Source of the DNA: Yamagishiella unicocca
Lineage: Eukaryota; Chlorophyta; Chlorophyceae; Chlamydomonadales; Volvocaceae
Length of the DNA: 64,000 bases
Assembly (NCBI GenBank): GCA_003116995.1
Contig: BDSL01000044.1
Coordinates: 558,001-622,000 of the forward strand
Direction: 5' to 3'
Both the position numbers and the translations under genes were made by a program. A model generated the notes under the pieces. That model was given only the letters and a program-made list of their open reading frames with translations. It did not search any database and was not told where the DNA came from. The stretch's first letter is position 1, and every line of letters begins with the position of its first letter. Shown piece after piece: positions 11,883 to 23,584 of the stretch.

Positions 11883-14799
11883 AGTCCGCCAGCTTGCGTT
11901 GTGGGGGAGGGAGGGGTTGCACGGGTCGGGCGCTGTGGTGGACGGACTGCGTCCGGCCGTCCGGCCGTCCGGCCATCGTTTTCTACGACGCGTGAAGGGC
12001 TCTGGGGGGGCGGGGGGCGCGACCCAGAGTGCTAGTGACGCGGGCTCGCTGGGTGTGGGGCGGGCAGAGGGGATCCTCACTGTGTCCTGGTTTGTGTCGC
12101 TCCCTGGAGCACATGCCGTCTTGAGCAAGATGCCCACAACACTATGACAATAATCCATAGCTCGTCCTGCGATAGGGGCGAAGCTGTACGTACCAAGCGG
12201 GCAGACTCGGGTATGGCCGTACGTTTGCAGCTCGCCTCGCTTTGTGATGGATGGCATGCAGTTCTTGGGTGGTTGACGCAAAAGTCACTGTCGTTGTCGT
12301 CGGCGCGCCTCGAAGCCCCCGCGCGGCCATCGTTCCTGATGGCACGGGCGTCGGACGTGCAGGGACGACGTGAGGGCTTGGGCAGTATACGGTACATGCT
12401 ATTTGCTGCTTCGGTCGGGTGTGGCGGCTTGGCGCCTGCGTGGCGCCTGCTTCAACCACCCGATGTTGACCCCATGACCGGCTGTCAGCACAGCAGGCTG
12501 TGTGCTTCATACTGTGCTACACCGATGCGCTGAGTGCCGAGACGAACTTTGGCAAAACAGAGGAAGCGCCCCGTGCTGTCTGCGAGCTGCTGGCCTCGGA
12601 TGAGTTACTTTTGACACGTGCTAGGCGATCGGCGCACCGCTGATGCAATGGACGCGACACCATACATAGACGCGCCAGCAGCGCCACCTCTGGCCTGGCA
12701 GGTGGTGGTGGAGGGTTCGCTGGTGGGCGTGGCGTGGGCTGCTGCTGCAGGGCAAGGGGCGCTGGGGGCGTGCCAAGGCACACATGGTACTCCGTCGGTG
12801 GTCGCCTGGCTGGACTCACTCTTTTACTATAGTTTCCATTTTTGGGTAGCGGTTGTAGATTGGAAAGCTGGGGTGCGACACGTCACGGTTGGCCGGTGGC
12901 GAGTAGCAGCTCCATGCAGCGTGCGTTCATGACAATTTCCGTGACCTTGCATTTGGGGGCCCCATTGCCGGACGCTGGTGCCGCGCATTTGGCTGGCGGG
13001 CGTGTATATGAGCTGGAGCACCAGTGGTGTGCTCGCCGCTCAAAAACCGCAAGGTTGCCAGCCAGTCTGGCGCTGTGTCTTCGCCGTGTCGGTCGCATCC
13101 CTTCCCGTCGGAAGGTTAGGGCTGAGCGTGCGGGCTTGTGAGACGACGCATCCTCAGCGCCCAACAACCGGATGCATGCCCCAAGTCTGGCGTGCTCGCG
13201 GTATGTATGCAAACCTATTTCCCGCCCTCCGCATCCAGTTGTTGCCTCCGAAACCGGTCATGTATTTGCCGACTGGTGCCCGGGCGGTGTCTCATCGCGC
13301 CCGGGCGTTATGACACATATTCTTGAAGGACGAAATCTTGCTGCTGCTGTCATGGATCTATGCCGCTTTGGGTCCTGCGGTTTAACTGCTGCTACCTTAT
13401 TATCCTGTAAGCCAACCGAGTTCCTACGGTGTACGGACAGCACGTTTGGAGGTGCCCTTCGTTACAATTCGATCCCAGGTGACAACAGCACCCACTCATC
13501 AGCAGCCAGCATGCCTGCTCGTTAGCGTCGTCACACCTTTTATGAACGACCGTACAGCTCGTCAGACCCCAACAGACTGTGGCCCTATAAAGTACAAGTG
13601 CCCGGCAATCTAACACCAGGTCAAAGTCAAAGCCACACAGTTCATCTAGTTGGCGACTGAGCGCCCTATGGAAGCGGAGGAGCAACGCGTGAACAGTGTC
13701 ATTGTGACTGTGGGCATGCCGCCAATGCCAGTGCCAGTGCGCATAGGTACCCTTGGAAGGCATTGCAACAACCCACCTGTTGGAATCCCACCTGCATGCG
13801 GTACGCGTGCTGGATGCACTGATGGGGGGAACATCGGTCGTAGGTAGGTTGAGGAGCACAAGGGGGTCAAAAACCGTAACAGAACAAACAGAAGCACCGC
13901 AACGCCGAAAACCAAGGGCCCGCCAGGCCTTATGCATCCAACTGCCGCACAATCAACACACCGTAACAATCAATCAACAGCAACGACACCCGCACGCCGG
14001 GCCCCAGCACCGGCCTCTCACTGCCAACACACGCAAACGGCTGCTCGCTAGCCTGCAAAAAGTCCCCTTCAGCCGTGGTGGCATTATCTGTCAGGTGTCA
14101 TATGTTGGTCCGCCTGTCCCTCGCTCGCATTCCTCTCCCACAACTCCGCACGCAACCTGATGCACCACGCATCTCCTAAAACAGCCACACCGCGTAACAA
14201 AGCAAGCGCGCATGCCGCGGTTGCGCGCCCCTTTGCACGACACTTCGTCACGAAAGGTACAACCGCCAACCTGCGCCAACGGTATCAGCCTGATCCCCCC
14301 AGATCCCGCCTGCGGAGCCCCCAATCGCATCACCTCTTGAAATGCCCTACCCCGCGAACCCCGCCTCCTACCGCACCTGCATCGCACCTGCTGTGACATC
14401 ACCACCCACCCGCTGCATCGTGTGCGCGCAACTAGGGAATCGTTTTGCGGCGGCAGCAGGCGCTGCAGGGATCAACCAGCCGTCCTGCGACGGCGGCAGG
14501 CGCTGCAGTAGCCCTCCGGCCGCTGCCGCGCACCATGTGTTGTTGAGCAGCGCTACTCATCCAGCACTGCGAGAGGACGACCGACGGGTTGGCGGCACGA
14601 GGGCGGATTCAGCCGGGGGTGTCTGGAACGGTCCCTCAGGGGTTGCAGGACCTCCGCTTGCTGCGAGGCATGGCGCCTCCTCCCACTTTCCTCAAGCCCA
14701 GTATCCTCATTGATGCCTCATGCTTAAGACACATACGACTCGCTGTGACTCCCCGGCCCCAAACCTGCATGGACCCAAGACCCAAGCGCACCTACGCAC
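11883..14799. other. Intergenic, no gene seen
   Basis: This is the convergent intergenic region between the coiled-coil gene (+) and the novel signal-anchored gene (-), so it should contain both 3' UTRs. The open frames are short and lack splice-consistent or protein-like structure. No long repeats were noticed. Confidence 0.5.
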
Positions 14800-17796
14800 C
14801 TACTCACCTACGCCCTTGGCAGCCTTGGCGGATCTGGCCGACTTGACCTTCCCGGCCGGCACCAGCTGAAACACCTGCTCCAGGGAGGGCGCCACCGGGT
14901 TGCACGGCGCCAGCCACACCTGCGGCGGGGAGCCCAGGCGGGGGTTGGGGTGAGAGCGCGCCGGGGGAGAAGAGGGGCAGACACGGTGTTCCAAAACCCC
15001 ACCACCGGGGTTAGCTACAGAACTGGGGCGCCGTCCCTTGGGGTATAAGGACACATGGGGTCTGCGCGGGAAAGCGGTGCTGCAGGCCCTGAGTTTGAGA
15101 GCTGAGTCCCACCCCTGGAGCACCATTTGGTCAAATCCCGCCGCGTCTTTCAGACAGGCCCAACCGCCCAAGTCCAAGCCGCCTCCGTGCAAGCGACCGG
15201 CTTCCACTCGCACACCGGGACGCACGCACACGGCAGCAGCAGCTGCCGTCCCAAACCAGCTCCCCTCCCCTCTTTATGCGACCCCCCCCCTACACACGGT
15301 TTTTAAAAAACCCTTCATACACACACACGCCTCTGCCCAGCTGCGGACACCCGGAGCTCCTCCACTCAGGTCGCGACGGTGCAGCCTCCGAAACCAAAAC
15401 AACCTCGCTGCTCCTCCACTCAGCGCCGCCTCTCCTACCTGTGCCCCCACCTCCGTGAACGGGCTCCCTCGTCCCGTGTCCCAATCAATTCACCCTATAA
15501 GGCCCCCCCCCCCCTCCAACCCCCCCCCTCCAACCCCCCCCCCTACCTGAGCTCCCTCGCGGATAACGCTGGTCGTCATGCACAGCTCGTTGCTGACCAG
15601 GCTGCTGTACCCGGTGCCGTACGGCTTATCGCCGCCGCCCAGCTGGGCAGATAGGTCCCCCGCGTCCACCTCTCCCGCCAGGGGGGACATGTCGGGCTGG
15701 GGGCGGTCGGGGCCCAGGGTCATGATGGCAAAACCCATTTTGCGCACTCGCGGCGGCAGGTGCGATGTGGACAGAGTTTCTGCGGTAGGCAGCCAGGCAC
15801 GCAGGGTAAGGTGGGGTGGGGTTGTGGACCGAGCGTACGGCACGGCGGGGTGTCGTACTATACGGCACCAGGCATCAGGCTGCTGCATGCGGTATGGGAT
15901 GGAGGGGGGAGAGGGAGGGAGGGGGAGAGGGAGGGAGGGTTGCTCCGAAAGGATGGCGGAGGCCCGGAGCCGCACCGCGGCCCCCCTCGTTGCGGCGAGC
16001 TCATGACGCGCCGATCAAGGCACAGCCGACCGGTGCCGCATAGTGGCGGCAACATCGCGCGCTCTGCGGTGGGGCTCCACTGCCAGGAACCCCTTTCGCC
16101 TCCTCCGCTCTCCTCCTCTCTCCTCCTCTCTCCTCCTTTCTCCCTTCCTTATCTGTCCCCTTCATGCCTGCCCGCTTCCCCTGCCCACCTGGCACGTCAA
16201 CGAAGGTCCAGCTGTGGTAGCGCAGCTCCAGCTCTGAGTTGGGATCATCGACAGGCATCGACGAGTCCAGCGTGGGGTTCGGCATGCAGGTGCCCCACGA
16301 GGTGTGGAACGGACCCCAGCTGGAGGCATCCAGCATGGTCAAGGGCAGCGGGTTGGGGGACTGGAAGGTGCCGCTGGTGACCATCGTGGCTGGGTCGTAC
16401 CCATACCGCAAGTACGGCGCATAGTCAAAGGTGTACTCATCGAACCAGTCCATCTCGCCGTTCTCGTAAAGGCGTTCCTTGTCCGCGGCCGCGGCCGCGC
16501 CCCCCTCTTGCTCCTGGTAGTACTCCGTACCCGTGACGCCAAACACGGCGTGCCCCTCGGTGTACGACGTGTTGACGCCGTACACGCAGACCGAGGCCTC
16601 GGTGGGCGGCTTAAGGAAGCCCAGCCGGTAGTTGGTGCCGTTGTTTTGGTAGAAGCGGCCCAGCACGGTTTCGGCCATGTAAACGTCCGTACGGCTCATC
16701 GTGCACGGCAGCAGTATGAGCCGAGCGCTGCCGTACTCCTCGACCTCCTGCGGGTCGGTCTTGGGGAGGTTGCTGCGGGCTCTCGCGCGTGTGACTACCG
16801 GCATCTGCAGCGTGACCCGATGGACGCAGAGTGAAGGGTCCACCATTGGGCGGATGGTGAACCGCGCGGGGAGGCCCTTGATGGTCTGTATGTCAGCTAC
16901 AGGGAGGGTGGGAAAGGAAACGAAATGGGTGGGGCGGGGGCGGGGCGGGGGGGCAGGGAAAGGAAGGGGAAAGGGGAGTGGGTGCATGAATGCAGCACCG
17001 ACGATGGATGGGTCTTCACCGGGAGTTGAGACCCTAGCCGGTGAGGGCGGGAAGAGCGGAAGCTTGCAGTTACGCCTAGGCGGATGGAACCATGGTGCCG
17101 TTGTTTCATGGTGCGAAAACGGCCCCACTCATCCTCGGCACTGTGCGCAGGACCAGGAAAGCCGGTGCGTGCGTGCGTGCGCTCGCGATGGAGTGAGGCG
17201 GCAAACTTGGAAAGGAACATACGGGATGGGATTGGAACGGCTTTGCGAGGCAGTTAATTCTTCCGTCCTCTGCAAGTAGCCATGCTTTCTCGTACATCGC
17301 CAACCGCGCTGTGCCGGCACCCCGGTACTGCAGTAAGCAATTCCAAGCGGGCGTAGTGTACTATGCAGGTATGAAAACCCAGGCATCATAAGCTACGGGC
17401 CGTTGGTAATCCGGGGGGAGCTGCCCAGAAGAAGGGGGCCGAGACCAGAGAACAGCACAATCTAGGGTGGAAGAAGCATTGGGAGCACTCGGGTCGCTGA
17501 TGCAGATTCTCGTAAACCTATATCGAGTGTTCCAGGTCGCACTCAAGTACCTGCTTGTAGGTTGCGACCACGAGACTCCTCCTCGCCTTGCCCTGGATGC
17601 ACCTACAGGGTGCTGATTGAGTTATTGCTTATTAAGTCATATAACGGCTGCATAATTGTCGACTCACCTGTTCTAGGCTCCATTCAACGCGAGCCGACCC
17701 GCTCTTTTCAAGATGCACAAGCCCGTAACATAGCGTTAAGCAAGTTGATAATGTGCAGCACAAAATTAAGTACGCCTTGTCTGGTCGTCGAAGCAT
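14800..17796 (-). CDS. Novel signal-anchored, probably secreted or membrane protein
   Basis: Function not recognised. The seven-exon model (coding order) is 17796-17668, 17612-17551, 17517-17379, 17327-17223, 16885-16189, 15779-15547 and 14919-14800, giving 494 residues with all phases consistent. The start ATG opens MLRRPDKAYLILCCTLSTCL, an N-terminal hydrophobic segment (about residues 8-27) that fits a signal anchor or signal peptide, followed by a strong GTGAGT donor. The rest has scattered Cys and Asn-X-Ser/Thr sites (NAS, NGT, NTS), suggesting a luminal or extracellular domain. The large fifth exon is rich in Tyr and Trp (motifs DEYTFDYAPYLRYGYDP and RYHSWTFVDVP). Exon 2 (20 residues) is the least certain. 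The last exon ends KGVGE-stop, but a donor overlaps the stop, so further 3' exons are possible. The two 3'-most junctions and the large exon are most secure. Confidence 0.6.
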
Positions 17797-18660
17797 TTTT
17801 CCTGTTGCGAACGTCGGTAGACTAGCTCTCCTGAGACAACATGGACTAATGAGCAATGTCGGAATGCCAATATTTAAAAGTGAAAAGGTGAAACCCAAAT
17901 GTTTGCAAATAGTTCTTCTTAACTGGGCGTGCAGGGTAATGGTTTGGTAGCTTCCCGCCCGCCATTACAAACTGGCCGATGCAGATGACTGTTGCCGGTT
18001 TGTACGCAATTGCATAGGATGCAACTGGTACAGAGTTTGGACGATAGGTTAATCGGCGCACACACGTTCCCTGAAATGCTAGGCTTCCTGGGGAACCGCG
18101 GAGAACCCAGGGCTGTGCGATGCAGAGGGCCATTTTAATCGTAATATACACATTGAAATGATGCAACGTAGATAACGTTTAACCTCCACCAGATAGTGAC
18201 TAGACTCGACGGCTCCTATGATAGGAAGGGATAGGGAAACTGTGGACGGCTTGGCCCGCGCCACCCAGTAACGGCGCTCACATGTCTGCCTTCCGAAGCA
18301 GTAGAGGTTAAACGAGGGGCTCTGCGAGCAACACGTCGAATCAGTGTCGAAGGCAGCCGCTGCGAACCAGGGCGAACCTGGGCGAAGCTTTGTAATCGCC
18401 CCGCCGAGCGACGCCGAGGCGGCATGAGACAGACAGCCTGGCTACGTCCCGCCTAGGGATGGATCCCTCTGATCAAATGCCGCGTTTTTTGTCAGTGGGT
18501 TTCACCAGGCCCCTTGAGCGATTGAGCGTGATCGAGTGCCACAACGTCGGGCCCAGGAGCCTGCGGGCAAAGGGCGAGGGCCCATAGCCTTCGGACGCTG
18601 GGGCCACGATGCCACCCTCTCATGCCCCAAAGCAGTTTTCGTCTGTCGTAGACACCCACC
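17797..18660. other. Upstream region of the minus-strand gene, no gene seen
   Basis: This AT-richer stretch immediately upstream of the ATG at 17796 probably holds that gene's promoter and 5' UTR. No coding exons are supported. A diverged copy of the element starting GTCATGCCCCACAGCAGGC occurs near 18619. Confidence 0.4.
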
Positions 18661-18776
18661 GTACGTGATGCCCGGTGGGCGTGATGCCTGGTGTACGTGA
18701 TGCCCGGTGTACGTGATGATGCCCGGTGTACGTGATGCCAGCTGTACGTGATGCCCGGTGTACGTAATGCCAGCTG
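18661..18776. repeat. ~16-bp tandem repeat
   Basis: About seven imperfect copies of TGATGCCCGGTGTACG, with GTGGGCG and CAGCTG variants, immediately precede the repeat complex at 18.8-20.9 kb. Confidence 0.85.
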
Positions 18777-18779
18777 TGC

Positions 18780-20910
18780 TCCTGTCAGGCTCCTACACTG
18801 GTTTGCTCTATGGCCGCGACCTAGGTCACAACGTGCCGACGATGGGACTTAACGCTTTCCTGGCTGGCCGTGGCTGGCCCACTCCAGGCCAGATCCGTAC
18901 GCCGTTCACAGCGCCTAGGCTACAGTTGATTCGGCTGTAGGCACGGTGGCAAGCACGTTGAGTGCTCGCAAGTCGCTACCTCTTCCGGGTGCTGACCCGG
19001 GTACACCCGACTCCCGGCTGAAGCGCGGCCCACAGCTGCACTGTTACTTGCGCCGACAATAGATGCCCGCCACTGTCGTTACACGTCTGTAACTGCGCCG
19101 AACTGGGCGCCTCGTGCGAGCGGATACGTTGAGCACGGCCGGCAATGCCAGAGGTGGCATCCCGCCCTGCTACTGCGGCGTAGGCCGAGTGGGCGCCGAT
19201 GTGCGCACCCTATCCCTCCGGCTCCAATTGTGAGGTAACAAAATCCGTTATGTACAGTACCTAACAACGCACTCGCGAGATACTCAACACCAACCGCCGC
19301 ACTCCACATTCTCGCGTCCCAGGAGCGGCACCGAGACCACGACTAGTGCCCGCGAAACCGCTATGCCGGTGCTACGGCATTACAACCTGTCAGATGGCAC
19401 CGGCTGCTTGCCGGAGCCTGTGCTTCAGTGTGCCGAGGATGCGCGTTCATCCGTCCAGGGGCGGCACGGGATTGCCGTGGGCCCAACTCATGCGTGCCTA
19501 GCCTTGCTAACCTTCGCACTTTGACAGGGGTTTCAGGTCGTTCAGCGCTTTCAGAAGGGTTGTCTGTTCCGCCGGGCCGCGGGCCTGTCATGCTCCAGCA
19601 CTTGCATGAACGATTCGCGGGCATTAGTCATGGTTTCGGCGCCACGAAACGCCAGGAACGCGTATCTGGGCGTGACGGTTGGAGTGAAATATCTCGCAAA
19701 TGTGTTGTTAGTATGCTTCACGTCCGTTACACTAAGTAACGGACGTCGTCTTATATCGTCTGGTAACTTTTGGTGTTGGGTGGTAGCTGGCTCACGATCG
19801 GAGCTGCAGGGATAAGGTGCGCACATACGGCCCACAGAGCCTCCGCCGCCTTAGCACGAGCGGGATGCCACATCTGGTATTCCCGGCCGTGCTCGAAGTA
19901 CCCTCTCGCACGATGTGCGCAGTTGCAGACGTGTAACAACAGTGCCGAGCATAGTTGCCCCCGTGTCATGCCCCACAGCAGGCTTCGGCCGTCGCGGACA
20001 CTAGTGTTACCGTGGCCGTGCTGTTCGTGCTTTCCTGGCTGGCTCTCGTGGCCGACTCCAGGCCTGACTGGCGCGCGCTGTCGTTAGCGCTCAGGCTACA
20101 ACTGACCAGGTCGTAGACACGTTAGCCGCAGGTGAACGCCGCAAGTCGCTACCTCTTCCGGGGACTGCCCCGGGTATCCTGACTCCCGACCGAAGCGCGG
20201 CCCACAGCTGCACTGTTGCTTGCGGGGGCAACTATGCTCGACACTGTTGTTACACGTCTGCAACTGGGCACCTCGTGCGAGAGGATACTTCGAGCACGGC
20301 CGGGAATGCCAGGCGTGGCATCCGGCCCGTGCTAAGGCGGCGGAGGCTCTGTGGGCCCGATGTGCGCACCTTATCCCTGCGGCTCCGATCGTGAGCCAGC
20401 TACCACCTAACACCGAAAGTTACCAGACGGTATAAGACGGCGTCCGTTACTTAGTGTCAACGAACCATACCTAACAACACACTTGCGAGATATTTCACTC
20501 CAACTGTCATGCCCAGATACGCGTTTCTGGAGCGGCACCGAAACCATGACTAATGCCCGCGAAACGTTCATGCCGGCGCTGGGGCATGACACCCGCAAGC
20601 AACAGTGCAGCTGTGGGCGGCGCGTCGGTCGGTGGTCAGGATACCCCGGGCAGACCCCAGAAGAGATAGCGACTTGCGGCGTTCACCTGCTAACGTGCCT
20701 ACGACCTGGTCAGTTGTAGCCTGAGCGCTAACGACAGCGCACGCCAGTCAGGCCTGGAGTCGGCCACGACGGTCAGCCAGAAAAGCACGAACAGCACGGC
20801 CGGGACACCTAGTTGTTGTTGTAATTGTTACAGTGGACTCCAGACCTTCAAAGGTAGAGCCATCGGGACCTAGTGTCCATGACGGCCGAAGCCTGCTGTG
20901 GGGCATGACA
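18780..20910. repeat. Nested inverted-repeat complex, probable mobile-element cluster
   Basis: Two sequence blocks, P (~375 bp) and Q (~210-225 bp), recur in both orientations. P+ is 19587-19961, Q+ is 19996-20221, P- is 20222-20592 and Q- is 20592-20797. An older, diverged Q+/P- copy lies at about 18830-19430. A short element starting GTCATGCCCCACAGCAGGC sits at 19964 (+) and near 20910 (-). No transposase or reverse transcriptase frame is visible, so this looks like a non-autonomous foldback or MITE-type cluster. Divergence between the main arms is mostly single substitutions and small indels. Confidence 0.75.
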
Positions 20911-21091
20911 GGCCGCGTTGGGGTTCGTACTTTGGCATTAGGGCAGGGGAGGCGGCTTGGTCAGCTGCATCCGGCTCCTCACCATCATCGTGCCGTCTTG
21001 GGGATCGCCTGGCGCGTCCTAGCATGAGGCCGCAAGAGACCATTGACTGAAAAAGGACACTGCGCACATTCTCAATCCGATCCGAACGAAT

Positions 21092-21173
21092 TTAGAGAGA
21101 GAGAGACGGCCATTTTGAGAGAGAGAGAGAGAGAGAGACCGCGTTACAGTGGCCGCACAGAGAGAGAGAGACC
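21092..21173. repeat. (GA)n microsatellite
   Basis: Interrupted runs of GAGAGA lie about 70 bp upstream of the tRNA. Confidence 0.9.
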
Positions 21174-21241
21174 GCCATTGCGATTCGGCAGTGGGACGCG
21201 GTTGGATTTTAATGTATTACCTATATACCATCGGTTCCATA

Positions 21242-21314
21242 GGCCGTGTAGCTCAGTGGATAGAGCGTGTCCTTCCTAAGGTCAAGGTCCAAGGTTCGAC
21301 CCCTTGCCCGGTCG
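21242..21314 (+). tRNA. tRNA-Arg (anticodon CCU)
   Basis: This is a 73-nt cloverleaf. The acceptor stem GGCCGTG/CCCGGTC has one mismatch and one G-U pair. The D arm is GCTC...GAGC. The anticodon stem TGTCC/GGTCA has one T-T mismatch and a loop TTCCTAA with anticodon CCT. The T arm CAAGG-TTCGACC-CCTTG is perfect. The A box (TAGCTCAGTGG) and B box (GGTTCGACCCC) fit the Pol III consensus. A short T run follows about 20 bp downstream. There is no intron. The two stem mismatches leave open a decayed copy or a tRNA-derived SINE head. Confidence 0.8.
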
Positions 21315-21339
21315 TACAATGTCGTAAACGTATGAGATT

Positions 21340-22283
21340 TTCTCGATATTAATAGATTCGCGCCAGATGTTCTGTTGCTATCTTTTCATGTTGTCGGTAG
21401 GGACACGACTTGCGGAATTCGTACTGTGGCTTGTCACTGCCGCCAGGTCGATGACACTACTGATTGGCAACCGACCGACCCACGGGCCTGGGATGGGTCC
21501 GTGCTTGCCCGCGTTTAGGCGATATCTCTCCCTACCCTAACTGCAAATTGTTGAAATTATGATATGATCAGGGATTCTATCTTTTGCGTTAGCGGGCGCG
21601 GTATGCAAGGCTGCCTTCCTCGTATCAGGTGGCGAGGGACCGAGGGTGTCGATAAAGGAGCACACATGACGTGGCCTACGGCAGGTGGCTTGCGACAGGA
21701 TTCCCCAACAAGATTACGGTGATTGCATGAGACTTGTCCTGACACGTCCGCACTCCTGCGGGCGCCTCGCTCGCCACCTTCCCTAGTCTAGCGCAACGTT
21801 TCGAACTACTCCTCTACTAACTTTTTAATTGGAACTCTATTACAGCCCACCCTGCTCCCCGTGGGGTGGACTGCGAAATTTGGTCGGGATGTTCTCGTTT
21901 CACGCGCGCGGCTTTGGCAGCAAGCCCGGCCAGGCCGACGCAGTGGCAAAGAAGTTAAAGGGTCCCAGTAACAGTCCAGTCAGCAAGGCCAGGGCAGATT
22001 GCACGCCCAGCAGCGCCACACACGAGCGCGGTGTCGGGGTCGGAACGCGCGTGCAGCCTGCAGCAATCTCTCACAAGCCTGGTGCTGATTTAACCAAGCC
22101 ATGCAGAAATCGAACTACTCACACGCGCCTGGCGGCAGTCGCGACCATTTCCGGAAGCGTTGGCTCGCTTGCATCGCACGAGGTTGGTCCATTTGCTTGC
22201 TCGGCCGAGTGCTTGGGCCAGCCCCAAACGCAACCAGAAAATATACCGCGACATAAATGTCGCTACCAAATGATGATGTAGCC
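21340..22283. other. Intergenic, no gene seen
   Basis: This region lies between the tRNA and the tentative VDR start. I see no supported exons. It should contain the VDR promoter. Confidence 0.4.
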
Positions 22284-23541
22284 ATGTTACATGCCCAAGC
22301 TGTCCATCCCATCCCAACTCGCCTGCGGGCTCCGCCCGCGGGCTCGCCTGCGGGCTGCGACTGCTCTGCATACAATTGGGGCCTAAGGCCTTCCTGCTTT
22401 ACCGTCACGGTGCAAGCACGCTACAGCCGCCCCGTTAGCAGGCTAGCTTTACCCGCCATACGCAGTCGCTCCTCCCAATCAACCGGAAACCACCGCCGCC
22501 ATCACTACCGCCACCACGACTATTACTGCCGACACCACCCCATGCCGACGCCTCCTTCCGCGCCTCCCCCCTACACCTCCGCAGATCCACTTGAGCGACT
22601 CCAGCGACCGCGAGGACCGCCCCCGGCCTCGGCCCCAGCCTCACCTCCCCTCACAACCACCCTCCGACGGCCGGGCTGGCCAGCAGCAGGAGCAGCAGCA
22701 GCTGCGCAAGCAGACTGATGGTGGGTCCAATCCAGAGGGCTCCTCTCGGCGGGCATCCCGCACCGGACCCGCAGCTGCTCTGTCCAGCCGTGTGGTGGCG
22801 GCAGCGCGCCGGAGAGTAAAGCAGGGCCTGCCGCCGGCGGTGGCGGTGGTGGCGCCGCAGGCGCCACCGCCGGCGGCGGCGGCGGTAGCGGCAGCCGCCC
22901 ATGGGCCTGTCGCCGCGGCGGTGGGTTTTAAGGCTGCGGTCTCTGCATACCCTGGCTCAGGCAGCCTCCTGGCCCGAGGGTGGAGCCGCCTGAACCAGGG
23001 GTGCCGCTCGTCGCCGGTGGTGACGGTGGTGGTGCTCCTGGCGGCGGTGGCCGCGGCAGCGCTGTCGCTGTCGCTGTCGGCCCTTACGCCGGCTGCTGCT
23101 GCTGCTGCCGTACACAGCCGGGCGCGCGCGGTGGCGAGACCTGTCCCGTCGGTGGCGGCGGGCGCGGCGGCGGCGCCGGCAGGTTCTTGGGCGTCGAATT
23201 CGCCCGGCGGCGGCGGTGGCGGCGCTGCGTCCGCAGCCGCCGGCTGGTGGGCGCGGTACACTGTGCCGTACATGGCAGGAGGGGCGTGGCTGGCCGGCGC
23301 AACGAATCCGGCGGCTCGCGGCAGCGCCGCCGCCACCTCCGCCGCCGCCGCTACCGCCTTCGGGAGAAGCAGCAGCGGCACCAGCGGCGGCCTGTGGCGC
23401 TGGTCGGCAGGGCGGTGGAGTGCAGCGACGGGAGCCGGCAGCGGCGGTGGCGGCGGCAGCAGCGGCGTCAGCTCCCGCCACCTACCGGCACTCGCCGTCG
23501 CAGCGGGGGGGGGCGGCGGCGGCGCAGCCGATGAACCTGTA

Positions 23542-23584
<43 letters not shown>

